A stretch of 64,000 nucleotides of DNA from Butyriboletus loyo (GCA_038093515.1 JBBPSI010000088.1:32932-96931); one strand, 5' to 3'. Shown: positions 1-13,110, counted from the first letter of the stretch. Program-made: numbers and translations. Notes: generated from the sequence alone by a model not told the origin.

Positions 1-9
1 TCTGGAATG

Positions 10-1560
10 CGCGCGCGTTTCCTGGACGGTATGTCGCGAGCTGGTTTAATGAGGATTTCACACTCAGGCTGCAGGCTGCACAAAAGAGTACGACGAACAA
101 TTGCAAGTCCCATAGTAAGCGTGCCCTTGGGAAGGCGGAAAGGTTTCGCCGATGAGTGGACTGCGTCGCAACGACGTTTCCTTCTTCAAGAAGCTGGGAT
201 GGCAAGAATAACAGCAACGGGCCACTTGTGTGAACAGGCCACGTGACCGGGCCTAGAGGGGCAACATCGCGGAGTAAACCGAGATGACTTGTTCTTTCCC
301 TCTTAGAATCCGACAGCTGCCCACCATCGGTGAGGATGTCGTCGACACAGATTGGTACGTAGCTATTCCCAGGAGTGATTGTGGGATTCAAGACCCAACA
401 ATAGTACTTGACGTTTTTCTTCTGTGACGTTGGCAGTTGCATTCCACCTTGACAAAATGCATCTTTTAGGCAGGGTTCGACGATGGCTACTCGCAGACGG
501 TCAAGAGGTTTGGAATTATAAGGGATGAACGTGTGCGCCATTTCTGTGTCGGCAGATGACAGTGATGGAGGATCAGGTCCCAAACTTGGTCTGAACTGAA
601 CTTTTCGTGAATGGAATGGATGTTCACCAGTCCCACATACTATCCACTGAATAGTATGTGAGACTCGTGAGGACCCAAGCACATGGGATGCAGAGGTTCG
701 TGAAAAAAGTCATCGACGTAGAGGGCACAAATAAGTTGGTGATTGCAGTCGACGTTTCCCTAGACTCGGTTAGGTTTTCCACCGCGACTGGATTCCCTGA
801 CAACTTAGAATAACGATCATTGGCCCTCCAACATGCTCCAGCATGATAATGGGATCAACGGAATCAAATTCTCCTCGAATGGTGAGCACATTACCGCTAT
901 CGTGGCTCGATCCGCATTTTCGACAGGCGATGAGCTCATCCACATCAAGACTACCCCACCCTATGGGTAGGAAATCACTCTCCTTGCACGGCCATACGAT
1001 GGTCAGCATTTTTTTTCCGTACCCATTGGACGCCAACATCATTTCTTTCGATCTGTCCACCGGGTTCTAGCACATCGAATCACTGATTCTCATTCGTGTC
1101 AGGTCTATTGCTCTGGCAACCAGCGAAAAATTCATTGCTCTTCCTTCACATATCGTTCACCATTTATGATTGAGTCGTGTTGATGCTGTTCTAGTTGCCG
1201 TCCCCGCCCATCCACGCGAGGATGAGGCACCGCCACTCGGCGCATCCCATGCTCATCAGACGCCCTATTAGTGACCCTCCCTCCGAACGACATCTACAAG
1301 GACATCGTAACACTGTCGAATCACCCCAAGGCTTTCGAAGGTTTAAAGAGTGGCTATAGACAAACATCAGGCAGTCACAAAGACCCCTTTGCACGAGCCC
1401 GATCGACGTCCTGGAAAGAGACATAGGACTGCTGGCCCTTCATCTCCTTTCCAGTTGCGAGCAAGAGTGGATTTGTTTAACTACATCGTCAGACTTACAG
1501 CGGATCAGCATCATCAATAATCAGGTAACACGACCCTTTCCATCGCGTTTCCCGCGTGGA
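10..1560 (+). pseudogene. Decayed WD40-repeat gene, copy 1
   Basis: This stretch aligns by eye with the intact WD40 gene at 3842-5760. It has the same start context (ATG at about 336), the same first intron position, WD40 segments around 480-1060, and the tail exon encoding the Pro/Ser-rich region around 1200-1440. Frames are broken: after the equivalent of the first splice junction the frame soon meets stops, and no continuous propeller can be read. Bases 10-250, upstream of the start, match 54160-54420, so 5' flank was copied along with the gene. Downstream sequence to about 1600 also resembles the 3' flank of the intact copy. I read it as a dead tandem paralogue. Confidence 0.75.
624..670. 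repeat. Hairpin insertion within WD40 relic 1
   Basis: An imperfect inverted repeat lies within WD40-derived sequence. Arms CACATACTA and TAGTATGTG surround a short loop, with an outer arm TCAC.AGTC pairing with GACT.GTGA. The intact WD40 gene lacks this stretch. WD40 relic 3 has it at 54498-54550 with different but still paired bases. Confidence 0.6.
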
Positions 1561-2029
1561 TGTGATGTGTGTTAGGTACAGGAGATGGGACGTATTTATC
1601 CAAGTGATTAGATGCAATGCGCGCAGATACCATACTGGATCGTGAGGATATGGACATCAACTATGCGGATCCTTGACTTTATGTTGCCTCGCAGCATTCG
1701 TACGAGTCCTGATAGGTCAGTCCGTGATCGAGCTCGCTGAGATATTCACCCACCGGTCACTAAATATGACATGATACAGATGCGGGAAGTCAGTGGGATC
1801 GGATGCCAACGTCTGATGGATTCGAATCGTTGAAGACCCCAAAGAATATGTACGTTAAGCTGTTGCGTGCGTTCCGTTGAGATATTTTTCTTGTTTGTCA
1901 CGGGTCATAGCACGACTGGGTATGAGCGCTCAAGACGTGATGCGGTTCAAGCCCCTTGCAAACGCAGCCTCGCCGTAGGTAATTCGTGATCGAGCTGATA
2001 GCCACTCGTTCGAGTGACATCATGATCCA

Positions 2030-3460
2030 TCTACATTGATGAACTCGCCATGGTGTTCCTCACCAATGATGATGCTGATGGCAAGGAAGAGCACTCACGG
2101 AGCGTGTATACCAGGTACCCTCACGCACGAGTGCGCATCTCGAGGTAGAGACGACAGACTGCATATCCAAGCCCGTTTTTGTGGTGGCACACTATCGCAC
2201 TGGCGCACGCAACAGGTTTACCAATATCAGTCTTCCCAGCGTCTTAGCATCCTCGCTCAGCGATCCGGCCGAGGATGCTGCCCAGTTGTCAGGTCCTCGA
2301 CACCAGTTTCGCATACGAGACCACAACGGTGTGTATCTGTTTCGATGTCCCTTGTGGACATGATCACGCCGCTTCGCGGTGCTTGGATGGATCGGAACGA
2401 AGCTGTCCCAAAGAAACCACTTCGTTTTACCAACTAAATGGAGACGACGGTTGGCAGAACGCCATGCATGCGTGACGGTCCGCATGTATGTTGATCTCGA
2501 CATCTAACAGAACCGCATTGGTTGTAGATGTAACAAGATCGTACGAACAGATACGATCCTGTTTCGATCGTATTCAGCATCATCAAATCAACATTCTCAG
2601 TGTAACCGCAAGCCACATGGATCGATGGTATACTCATACAAACCCGGATCATCTCGGTCCCATCCATTACTCCAAAACGTGATCTTACCCGTTTCCATCA
2701 CCTTCGAGGTTGGCGCATATATCTGAGGTGAACCTTGATCCACGTGGCCACCGTGGTTGCTCGAGGGACGACGGAGGGTGCTGCAGTCAATCCTCTAACT
2801 TGCGGGCGTCGTAGTTCATGCAGACTTTTCTTTTTTCCAGAACAAGTTGTTCTGCCGCTTGGAGGACATGGAGTGGGTTCTGTGGTGCGAACAAAAAGTG
2901 CATCAGTGGTAGCAGGGAATATTCATGTCAGGTTTCATCAATATTAATCGTCATAAGGGATGGAAGCGTACTCGTTACACGTGGCATAAATGCCCCGCCA
3001 ACGCGAGCCTGCCTTCGACGTCAGTGTAGGTGTCAAGGTGCTATGATAGTTCTTGAACTAGTTTGTGGATCTTTTAACAGGTACATCGAAGCATGGACAT
3101 GGCGCTTTAAATTGCAAGGAAAGGTACGAGAACGGGAAGTGCACTCGAATCAGACTTGTAGAATCCGCCTTCAACAGCTCAGCATAGTACCTGAGAGCAG
3201 ACTCTTGCGTTTCAGTGGCTTTCACTCGGATGTCTATGATACTATTTCCCGTGGTAAATCTCGGAACTTGTCGTTGGATATCTGAAGGCATTGCTGGCGT
3301 CAACGAGGACTGTGTGGGCGAACCCATTCGAGCCCGGGAGGCATGTCTGTGTCCTCCACCTGTCCGACATTCATGGCAGCGAGTCTGAGCTGATCTAGAT
3401 ACCATACAAATGAATAGACTAGTTGGAGTTCGGGTGATGCATACATTCGGCTCCTATCTC
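2030..3460. other. No recognisable gene
   Basis: Between WD40 relic 1 and the 5' flank of the intact WD40 gene I see only short open frames on both strands. The longest are 115-155 codons, around 2818-3405. None has a recognisable motif, a convincing start or intron structure. The sequence may be duplicated flank that has diverged beyond recognition. Confidence 0.5.
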
Positions 3461-3841
3461 GCGGAGTAAGGACAAACGCTCGCTATCCGAGATCGTCCGG
3501 CAATGCACGCATGTTTTGTGCACAGCATATCGCGAATGGGTCTAATGCGGATTGTCACCGCTCGTCGTGCACAGAATACAGTTGAGATAACAAGTTCCTG
3601 GATAACATTGCCCTCGGCAACGAGTGAAGGTTTCGCTGATGCTGACTGCTTGCCTGGTCGGAGTAACAAGGTCAACTAACGTGGATCGGAGTAAGAGAAA
3701 GCGCCAAAGACACGAGGTGCTTGGCCCGACCCACAATGAAACGTGTTTATAGAGCAACTTTGCTCATCACGAGTACATCATCAACCAAAACACCTGGTTC
3801 TTCCAGATTTCGAACGCCATAACTGTGTAGCATTGGCGAGG

Positions 3842-5760
3842 ATGTCCCAGACAAAGACTGGTGGGTAACAGTTGCGACGACTTATTGAGCAATGCTGACA
3901 ATTCAGTAAGACTCAACAATAGTACTTGATGCTGGTACTAGCTTTGTATACGCCGTCGCTTTCCACTATGATGGAGTGCACCTTTTAAGCGGGGGCGACG
4001 ATGGGATTCGACGATGGCGACTTGAAGACGGTCAAGAGGTGGGAAAGCAGATGGGACAGGCCTCGTTTGCCATTTCCATGTCAAGGGATTGGTTAGTATG
4101 TGGGACCGCAAAGGGCGCAAATGTATGGGATGCAGAGATGCGTGAAAAGGTTGTTGACGTGGAGGAGGAAAGTGTGGTGTGGGCAGTCGATGTCTCCTCA
4201 GATGTGACCAGGTTTGCCACTGGGACCACTGATTACATGGCGAGTATTTGGAGCATGACGACTGGCGAGAGACTCGTAGGCCCGCTCGAGCACGAGAAGG
4301 AGGTCACTGGAATCCGCTTCTCCCCAAATGGCGAGCGCATCGCCACCACTTGCGTCGGAGGCTCCATCCGTGTTTTCGACAGTCGTAACGGTGATGGGCT
4401 CATCACCATCGACACTACCACACCTTCAGTTGGCGCAATTACCCCGCTTGCATGGTCAACTGATGGTCATCAAATTTTTGCGGCATCAAACGACAAGACA
4501 ATCAAGTGTTTTGCTGTGTCAACGGGGTTCCAGCTCACTGAATCACCAATTCTCAATGGCAATGTCGAATCGATCGCTCTAGCCAGCAATGGCAAATTCA
4601 TCGCTGCCTCTGGAGACCATTTTCTCTCGCTCCTGGACACAACAACACTCTCGCACATTGTCCATGACCCTGATGAGAGTGGAACCATATACTCAATCGC
4701 CATCTCCTCGAATGGTCGGCATCTGGCGACTGGACGAAGTGTCGGAAAAATCACCATACGTGACCTCGGCCATATTCTCCCAGACACCTATGTAAGCATT
4801 TATTCATTCACGATGTTGGCATTTCGAAAATAAGCCACATTACTTCTTCCACGTTGACATACCATGTCAGACATCTACCAGCTACGAGGGGCAACCAGGC
4901 GAGCAGCCTTCGACCTCGGCACCGGACTCCAATCTGGTAGGGGTTCACTTTTCCGTCATCGAAACGAGTTACGCTGATCCCTCATTGTGCACGTACACCA
5001 GTGGGAACCTGGGAAACCGAGTCCAGATAGTGATCTTCTCGAGGTATCCATTCGTTGTTTTCCCCCTCAAAGTGAGTTCTCACGATTGCATAGAGCGAGG
5101 TGCCATCCGGCCCACCCGCACCTCAATTCGACTATGATGCGGTTGGTGATCACTGCCTTCTTCTATTCTCTCCGTATTGACGCAGCTGAAGCCACCATCC
5201 CCGGTACCATCTGAGGCACCGCCACCCCGTGCATCCCATACCGCACCCGAATCATCACATGGTCTTCGCGGGTTGAAAAAATGGCTACGGGCGAGCATCA
5301 GGAACAACAACAAGGACCCGGATTTGCACGAGCTCGATCGTCCATCTCATTCCCACTCGCTAGCAAGGGTGGATATCATGCACCAGGGACCTTCGAGGAT
5401 GGCCGCAGCTCGACCTGATAAAGTGAGTGCTCTTCAACCTGGATGTTGCGTGCCTAACATATGCTTAGCGGTCTGTCGCAAAAACTGTTGGAAGACCAAG
5501 GAAACCAAAGGTTTGTTGCTCCTTGAGCTTGTATGCAGCGAGTCATTATGTTCTACAGCGCAATTCACCTGCCAAGGTTGCTGATCCCGGCGATCCGAAC
5601 AAAAACGCTTCTCGTGGCGGACAAGGCTCTGCAGATCCGGTGGAATCCAGTCAAGTGCGTCTTTTTCTGGTTATTATTTACCCTGTCATAGCGGCTCATT
5701 TCCTATTAGGCACAACAAGTGAATGATGTGTCTCATCCCTCCGCTGGGGGGTCCATCTGA
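3842..5760 (+). CDS. WD40-repeat protein with Pro/Ser-rich tail
   Basis: An eight-exon model gives an uninterrupted 473-residue protein: exons 3842-3860, 3923-4791, 4871-4936, 5002-5043, 5186-5422, 5469-5510, 5559-5654 and 5710-5760, all joining in frame at GT/AG sites. Residues ~15-295 hold about seven WD40-type blades (for example VYAVAFHYDGVHLLSGGDDG and later FSPNGERIA, FAASNDKTI). The tail is rich in Pro, Ser and charged residues. It contains GLRGLKKWLRAS and an AT-hook-like GRPRK core in VGRPRKPK. There is no signal peptide or membrane segment, so a cytosolic or nuclear scaffold is likely. The start ATG is in a 19-base first exon and is supported by the same ATG in relic 1. WD40 proteins bind partners; the partner here is unknown. 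Decayed paralogues lie at 10-1560 and 54160-54860. Confidence 0.82.
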
Positions 5761-6924
5761 CAGTACGCATATTTTCCTTGCGCCAATGTTGTGAGACTCA
5801 CCGTGGATCACATCAGCGAGAGTCAGGCAAGGCTACCCTCAGGTTGGCGATCACGTTTCCCGGGTGGATGTGTTGTGGGTCAGCCACCGAAGATGGGACG
5901 CATTGATCTGATCGAGGTAATTCATGTAAATACCATACTCATTTGTGAGTGTGTCATCGTTTATTCCGTTCTTTGGGTTCGTGTTTGGTTCGTGTCGCCT
6001 CGCAGCAACTGCTAGTACTTCGAGCTCGTTAGGATATTCACTGAGGAAGTCTATACACGCGGACATCGGGATTCGAGGACGGTGTCTAGTCAATTCAAGC
6101 TTTTGCAAACTTACCGATTGTCGACTGGGGTACGTCAAGAATAGGATATCGCATCCCTCCCGCTTTCATCACGCATCCCAGGACTACTTGTTGCGAGCGC
6201 TTGATTCCTCGGCTGATTGCTGCTCGTCAACAGGGCCTTGCTCGTAGATAGTCCATCCATATTCCACATCGATGAGCTTCTTACATTCGCAATCTATTCT
6301 AGTCTCCCTCATCGTACACGACATTTAGATATCAGCACGTTCAGACTCTGAACTACTCGATCAACTGTCGTGTGGGAGTGTATGCAACACTCAGGCTCGT
6401 GGAGACACTTACCATTGTTACCAAGGCACGCTACACGACTCTCGAACCGCTCGTCGACGTACACGAGACGAGCCTCGTTGCGACCCTGCGATGATGATGT
6501 AGCCCCCGCCCCATGATTGAGAGTCAAGACAACGAGCAGGAGGGATCGGACTCCAACGGGCCCGTCCCAGCTTGCCCTCGTGGTATCATTGAAAAAACTG
6601 CTTGCTTATGTTCGGTATCACTATCCACAAACAGCAGGTTCGAGTTATTCCGATTCCTCGTTTCATCTATCCGCGAAATGTGCACAATTGCATCAAAACA
6701 GAGTAGGCGACATGTTAATGCGCAAATGGACTTTATAAGCCATTTACTTCGAGCGGCAGATGCATGTGGAGTCTAGAGGTTTGACGATCGCTACGATCCA
6801 TCATCCGTCCGATAGTGGTGGGTGTCGTCCGTTTCAACTTTTTTCAGGGCCCATCCCCCGGCATGCCTTGCACTTGAAACCATGAAACCCAATCCTGAAC
6901 CCATGGCGGCCCTCTCCTGTCGTC
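5761..6924. other. WD40 3' flank and unassigned sequence
   Basis: Bases ~5830-6250 resemble 1520-2000, so the 3' flank of the WD40 gene is part of the tandem duplication. It could encode a lost alternative tail exon. On the minus strand at about 6610-6310 a frame with a hydrophobic stretch (RSLLLVVLTL) runs to a donor-like GTAAGT, but I could find no ATG for it and do not call a gene. Confidence 0.45.
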
Positions 6925-7400
6925 GTTTCGTTCAGTTACAGTCATCCAAGTGCCCGACCTCTCATTTTGCGTGCACACATACAATGCGGTCGCCATGAGA
7001 ATTAATATCGATTCCCAGCTGCATTCCAGGTTTCAACTGATCGTTCTTGCTATCATCCCTGACACGTTAACGGAATTGCGTGGGATGTACAGGATAACGA
7101 AGCAACGGGGGCTCAACCGGTAAATGAAACTGCTTGTGAGGGAGGGTATTGTTTATTTCTTCGCGTGGGTCCCTCTTATTCTTTTCTTGTGTCCTCGTTC
7201 ACCTTCACCTTTCTATATCGTCATGTTCCCATACTGCCCCGCGCGAAAATGAGTCCATGACGGTCTTTCCTTGAAACAAAAAAGGGACTTTAATCTTCTT
7301 TCTGAAGCACGACAAGCACGACAAATCTGACTTCATACGTGGTCGTTGTCATAACCATGCCAAGTTTCAAGTTGAATACTTATCCGTTACGGTATAAATG
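6925..7400 (+). pseudogene. DUF6533-type membrane protein relic
   Basis: The sequence matches the second half of the intact gene at 51608-53406 (its exons around 52760-53250). It includes the segment equivalent to TLTELRATYTVTKRWQLNRY and the following intron. An in-frame TAA replaces the Tyr codon of the NRYM motif, near 7120. The 5' half, with the first membrane helices, is missing. It is a truncated, stop-containing copy on the same strand as the WD40 genes before it. Confidence 0.75.
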
Positions 7401-8220
7401 GTGGCCCTTGAAACTCAGGTTCTGGGATATGAACCAGAACATGAAGTATCACCTACGCGCCTCGACTCAGTAGCGACCATGACTCGCCGTTGATGACCGG
7501 ACCTGTTTCATATCGCCGCGCGCCAAGACCGTCTGTTACCCCAAAACGCATGGTGAAGCGGCATAAATGGCTGCAAGCGAAAGCACAAAAGGCCACTGGT
7601 GACTCCAACATTCAACCAACAACGTCACAGATGTCAACGTGGAACAAGGTCCCAAAAAGTGTCCCTGCTTAGTCCTGCACAAGTATGTATACTTCCGAGA
7701 GCGAGAGAAACAAGCGATCGTTGACGTCGTTGTGTGAGCGAACCCAGGCTAGCGACTGTCAGATCTAGCGGAACCACAAGGTAGGAAGCTGAACGACGCC
7801 AGGGAGACGAACTAGTATGCGGACAGGAGCGAGGACGGAACTGGATTCATCGGATGTCAGGACCCCGGGACATATACACTGGGCGATCTCCGTGACCGCG
7901 GAACCGAAAAGTTCGGAGGAGATAGACGGAGATATCAAAGATGACATTGGCTATGCATTCGCTGATAGCTCAAGCCGAGGAGGACGTATTTCTCTGATGT
8001 GGTGATTGTAAAGGGTCATCACTTAAGCTTGAAGCTGTGCATCTGATAACGACCCCCATCGTAAGTACTACCTGAATGAAAGTCGGAGCACTCGGGACTT
8101 GTTGCATCATCATGTTGCGCATGCGTTTCGTCACCATACATTTGATTTTGAGTCGCTGGCGCTCGACGCACTGACATCCGAGGATCGAGCGTCCATTGAA
8201 TTACGCATATCACATAGCTA
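7401..8220. other. No confident gene
   Basis: Short open frames only. A Lys/Gln/Thr-rich frame at 7490-7672 looks compositionally like the tail of a fungal WD40 protein, but it has no propeller before it. I regard it as unassigned. Confidence 0.4.
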
Positions 8221-9917
8221 TTAAGAAGGCATACTTCCTACCGGCCGCAGCTCTACGTCTCCTTCTGCGATGCCAAAGGTCCCCGAGTCTGAGAATCTAA
8301 TCGCAGACACGGCCAGAGCTCGGGAAGACAAACCAAATCCAGTGTCGAGCCCCATATCCTGCCTGTAAATGACATTACATTGGTGCAACTCTCGTACGTT
8401 CATGATGAACCGAGGGGCGAGGGTGAACATCAGGATGAAGGAGAGCATCTCCATCACATATCCAGGCGAGGTCTGGCCGAAATCAATACTGTAGAGCATG
8501 TGACTGTGTGATCGAAAATTGACGAGGTCAGTTCGCGGTTGGTAACGAGACAGATGGAACACGAAGCAACGACAAGCGAACGTACGCGAGGAAGTAAAGG
8601 ATACCCTCCTTGACGAGAAGGTTGAGGTATCGGTTGGCTTGCCATTCTCCGGTCGCCTTATATGTTTGAAACAATTCCACACAAAACCGGACAACGGCAA
8701 GGGTAAACATGAGGACAGCGAGAAGAAGCCGAGGAATAAGCTTATATACACCAAGCTTGGATGACGTGGTGTATGTCGGATTGCAAAACGACATATTAAG
8801 TACCTGGGGATTGGTCACTGTAGGGAGAGGCAAGTGAGGATGGCCTCTTCAATAACAGTGATCGATACGTACTTAACAAGTAGGTATGAGGGTTGTTGTA
8901 GAATGCCGCAGCAACAATCTGAAAAATGATCGCTACTGCATAAAGCACCAGGAGCACACCCAGGACGATCCTGGATTGATTGTATATTGCATACACGCGC
9001 AGGATCATCACGACTGATTGATGCAAACACGGTTTGTCGTGTGGATGGTACATAGAGCATGGGGCCACTTACTATCGGCAGCAGCAAGGTATATGGTGAA
9101 TACCCAAACGAATACGAGGAGGAGCACCGTGCCTTTTAATTCATGAGCTGATTTGTATGTGTCAGATGGCCGGGGAGAACGCTTACACCTATACAATTGT
9201 TGTCAATGATTGCACATATAAGGCGTATAGAAAAACGTACATCTATTTGATCGAGTATTTTCATCAGGAAAGGGATGTCCTAGGATACGAGAGAAAACTT
9301 ACCAAAGTGGGGCCAGGAACAAAAGTGCTTCCATCTTTCGAGTTACTGTAAGTAAGTCCCTACAGATAGTTTGACATGGTACACACATAATCCGCTAATC
9401 CTATGTGAAGCGCTAAAGTTCAGCCCTCTTACGCTCTGACAATCGTTCGACTTACACGACAAAAGTAAGCCCTGCATAGCGAATCTTCTAAATGAGTCAG
9501 AGTCGGTTCGTATGCGGGATATCGAATACGCACAAAAATGAACATTGCAGATACGAATGTCCATGACCTATTCTGTGAAGATGCGGTCAGCGTCGCACAT
9601 CGTGTACATTCATCGAAGCTCACCAACCCAGATATACTTTAGCTGCGAGGATGGTCAGAAAGAAAATGCAATAAGGGAAATGAAAGATACAAAATACCTC
9701 GTTCGGAAAGGTGATGACTGAATTCGAAAGCAAAGTCAGGTTTCAATTTGGAGGATGGTGATCAATGTGTACCACTTACTGTAATCATATACGACAGCCG
9801 TGACGATCACGACTGCAATATGGATGAGATCAGGTCAGTCCAATGGTGAACATCCTTACGGGATACGTAGTTATTGAGTTGAAGTTCTTCCACGATAGAT
9901 TGTAAATCAGAAGACAT
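8221..9917 (-). CDS. DUF6533-type multi-pass membrane protein, copy A
   Basis: This belongs to a basidiomycete integral-membrane family (DUF6533-like) of unknown function. The start at 9917 gives a 58-base first exon (9860-9917, MSSDLQSIVEELQ...). Small exons 9780-9812, 9698-9717, 9628-9642 and 9534-9572 follow, encoding the YDY...ITFPNE...LKYIW...NRSWTFVS signature of the family. Later exons carry hydrophobic helices, including MILRVYAIYNQSRIVLGVLL, then GEWQANRYLNLLVKEGILYF, and a hydrophilic tail ending at the TAA at 8221-8223. I resolve most but not all junctions between 9534 and 9060. About six to seven helices are expected. Copies at 51608-53406 and 62034-63767 share exon sizes and motifs. 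The gene looks intact. Confidence 0.75.
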
Positions 9918-10089
9918 AGTCTCGAAAGAAGTTTCGGGAGAATAAACAGCTGACAACGAATGGCGAAGCTTTGAAGAGCCAAAGGGACAGCAGTTGTAGT
10001 TACTTGGTTAAATATACCGATGCGCGGCAAAGGTTTTCCGTGTGACGAGATGGTGATTTGACCTAAGGGGCGTGACTTCCTACCCCTTC

Positions 10090-10198
10090 ATCAGGAAAAT
10101 GTACATGCCACTTTCGGCTCTACATTCATCACTTTCGGCCCTTGTGCTCCCAAGCTAATGGTGCCAAGTTTGGGTGAGGCCATGTGCATTTTCCTGAT
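10090..10198. mobile_element. Short inverted-repeat element (MITE-like, 109 bp)
   Basis: Terminal inverted repeats ATCAGGAAAATG(T/C)ACATG, about 20 bases, bound a ~109-base non-coding unit. I see no coding capacity and no clear target-site duplication. It could be a MITE or a simple long hairpin. Confidence 0.55.
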
Positions 10199-13030
10199 TT
10201 GAATAGTCAGCATAGAAAGGGAAGCACATGGGATGGATCATCGACAGCGAAGAGTTTCGACTGATGACATGCGGTCACGCATGTATGAAGAAACCAATCA
10301 TCCGCCGCTTAATTGGCGTGTGAGCGTTTCGCGACTCGGCCAGCGAGATATCGATTCAGAGTCTTGAGCTCGCGAGCGTGCCACTACTGACTCGACCTGC
10401 CAGTTCTCGCGGCCTTGGAGGGGAGTCGTTCAACTTATTTGCTCCTCGAAAGCGTATTGCAATGTTTGAACAACCACCGGTGCAGTGCCATGCGCTCATG
10501 GAAGGTCACAAAGCCATGGATGGCGTGCCTAGAGGCCTGTGATCAGCAGTGAGTATTCTTGGCTGTTGTCTTTCAGAACCACATACAAACTACGTTGATG
10601 CTGAGCCATGCGATAGCAATCTCCGTTTATTGTAAATGCATAATAATATGCCGCATCCGCATTGCGCAAGACAGCTCGGAAGTTTGATACCTTACGTGCT
10701 GTGGGAAAGAGGCACCCCTCTGATTGGCTTGGAAGTAATGATCAAGCTATCGTGTCACTGTAACCTAGCTTGATTGTTCCATTGGATTCCTGTAAAAGAG
10801 AGAGGAGTTGAAGTCAGGCTCTTTCTAAAACGAGACATGAAAATTAGGACCCCGGAAGCTGCCCCAGAAAGAAAACAAACCAAAATTAATTATATTCTTT
10901 GAGTAGTGCAAGACTGCTCCTTGATTCCAACCGCAGCTTATGATATTTATCATCTCTCGACTGCCCGCAAGTACTCGACATCCCCCTCCGCTCTCACTGA
11001 TCGAGACTTCGCCTCGAATGGAAGCTTGCTGATGCAACCCCCCATCACATTCTCCTCGGCTCCGATTTCATGCAGGGCCTCCGACAGGTTCTCGGATGGG
11101 ATGTACATGGTCACGATCCATCATTGCATGACCTACATCCATCGTCAGGCAACCTTGATCATGCATATGTGTGGCGGGTAATTGATGACGCCCAAATCAG
11201 CTGTGATTATTTTCTGAACCGATCTCTTCGCGTCTACCACTAGTACGTGCGCGCTCGACCGACTTTCTCAGGTCGTTATTTAGGTCGTGGTAGGTTGATG
11301 TGCTCATCGTGTGCTTGTTCGTAGGTGGCTGGGGTGGCCCAGGTACGTGCTCGATTGTCTTGCGCATGTACTTCAGTGGTGTTGACTTGCCTCATCTCCG
11401 GCCAGCGGTGTCGTTCCGATACGTCTTAAGTCGCAACCGGCGCCGTTCGTTTGCTGTGCATTCCGTTTCGTCCCTCGACACTTCTCGTCTTGCCTCGGAC
11501 GTTGGTGCCCGTTATCTTGGCTTGGTGTCTCCGCTGTTCGTCTCGCCTTGTTAGCGTTCCTGCTCGCTGTGGGGGTCTCCCGTATGTCTGCGCGTCTGTG
11601 TGCTCTCCTCGTGTGTTCAAAGATCGTGCCTGTCGCACTCGTTCGTTTTATCGCAGGGTCATTTAAGCCGACACAGGTGAGTAAGTCTTGGAGTTTTCCT
11701 GGTAAGTGTCATAATGAAGTTAGATGTATTCTGTAGCTCCGGTGCAGAACGTGGAATACGATTATGTTCGAGCCTGTACTACATGTTGTTCTGTGGCTGT
11801 AACAACACCATGGAACCCTGGCCACGGCGTACGGCGTCTTGCTTTATTATGGCACAGAGCTCTTCGAGCAAAACCTTCTTCCACCAGTCATATCCACAAA
11901 CAATACCTCCCCCAAAAACAATATTGTGTGTCCCTGAAATTGTACAAGTTTGCTCTGACGACACCCATTTCAATGATGGGCGAGTTTTACACTACCCTAA
12001 CAGTATGGAGCATATGAAATTATCACAGGCTTAGTTCGGGCGGCCATATTAAGGAGAGTTCCTTTGTACGTCCAGATAGAGATCTGAGGTCAGAAAAAAA
12101 TGTATGCCTTTGCTATCCCCGAAGCCTCACTTCGATGACACCCATTTTAGCCCTCGAACCCTATGTGGACCATGGTGTCTTTGCGGAAGTCAACAAGCAA
12201 GCCTCAGGTGGGAACCCAGAAGAATCCTGATTCAGATAAGGCCTGTCTCGTGTGGACCCATGGCGCCCCTGTCCCTAGTCCAGTCCCAATGGACGGTTAC
12301 ATTATTACTTCTCCGGGCCTTGAAAATGCTGTACACCTCGTGTCCATCCGGTGAACCAAAAAAATTAGCCAAGATGGTTAGTCACTTGTCTTAGCGGGAC
12401 GCTCGCCAGAGGTAGGATTTGGGGTGGTCAGGACCATGTGACTGGTTTTCCAGACGGCCCGTCACATGCATCAAACAGTATTTGTATAGACGGTCCATGA
12501 AACTAGGCCGTGAGAACACGGCCCCATCATGCCAACATGGTAAACCCGATTCGTTTTGCTGAAACACCGTGCACCGATTGATCGATTGTGGTGCCTGTGT
12601 GTACACAAGCTATTTACAGGATCCAGACTTCTCCAGCCTGCCCTTGGGTTCCGTATCAGGATCGCTCTATTCATGTAGTCGTGCGATTTGGCAGTGCGTT
12701 GTGATCCACTCCAAGCAGACTCAGCATGCGAATATCATTGAAGGCGAAGAGCGATGCATGACCTCCCCTTGTCTCTATTGTGGAGGGTGTCGGGTTACTT
12801 GTCCACGGTGACCATTGTGCCTTTGCAGAATAGGAGCATAGTACGATGACCAAGCCGGCTGACCGTCAGTGTTCTTTTCTGAGCTGGCTAACTAAAATTA
12901 GTTGGACCTTCATCTGGAAAATCTCGACACGCAATGACAAAGGAGCCGAGTTCTAGATTCCTGGTGTATGATAAGTCGGAGTTAATCGCCCTGATCATGT
13001 CGGAAAAAAAGAAAGAAAGAAAAATATGGC
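10199..13030. other. Gene-poor region with one coding-like frame
   Basis: No complete gene could be supported. A plus-strand frame at about 10997-11236 stays open for ~80 codons with protein-like composition (for example HHILLGSDFMQGLRQVLGWD). It lacks an upstream ATG and ends at TAG, and no family was recognised. Other open frames around 11300-12400 have biased composition and no motif. The stretch probably contains decayed accessory sequence. Confidence 0.4.
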
Positions 13031-13110
13031 TCATCAGTAAAACGGTTTCTGGTTCCTGGTGGTAGCCGAGCGGTTCTGACTGGTCCCGACCACTAACCGT
13101 TTCACTGATA
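13031..13110. mobile_element. CAGTRAAAC-ended MITE, short copy 1
   Basis: The ends TCATCAGTAAAACGGTT and AACCGTTTCACTGAT are near-perfect inverted repeats. The interior contains TAGCCGAG and CGGTTCTGAC..GGTCCCGACCA, also found in the copies at 13533-13630 and 40868-41106. At ~80 bases it is an internally deleted relative of the 239-base copy. Confidence 0.7.

Noticed and set aside
13005..13025. Short A/GAAA microsatellite
   Set aside because: Too short and ordinary to report as a repeat feature.
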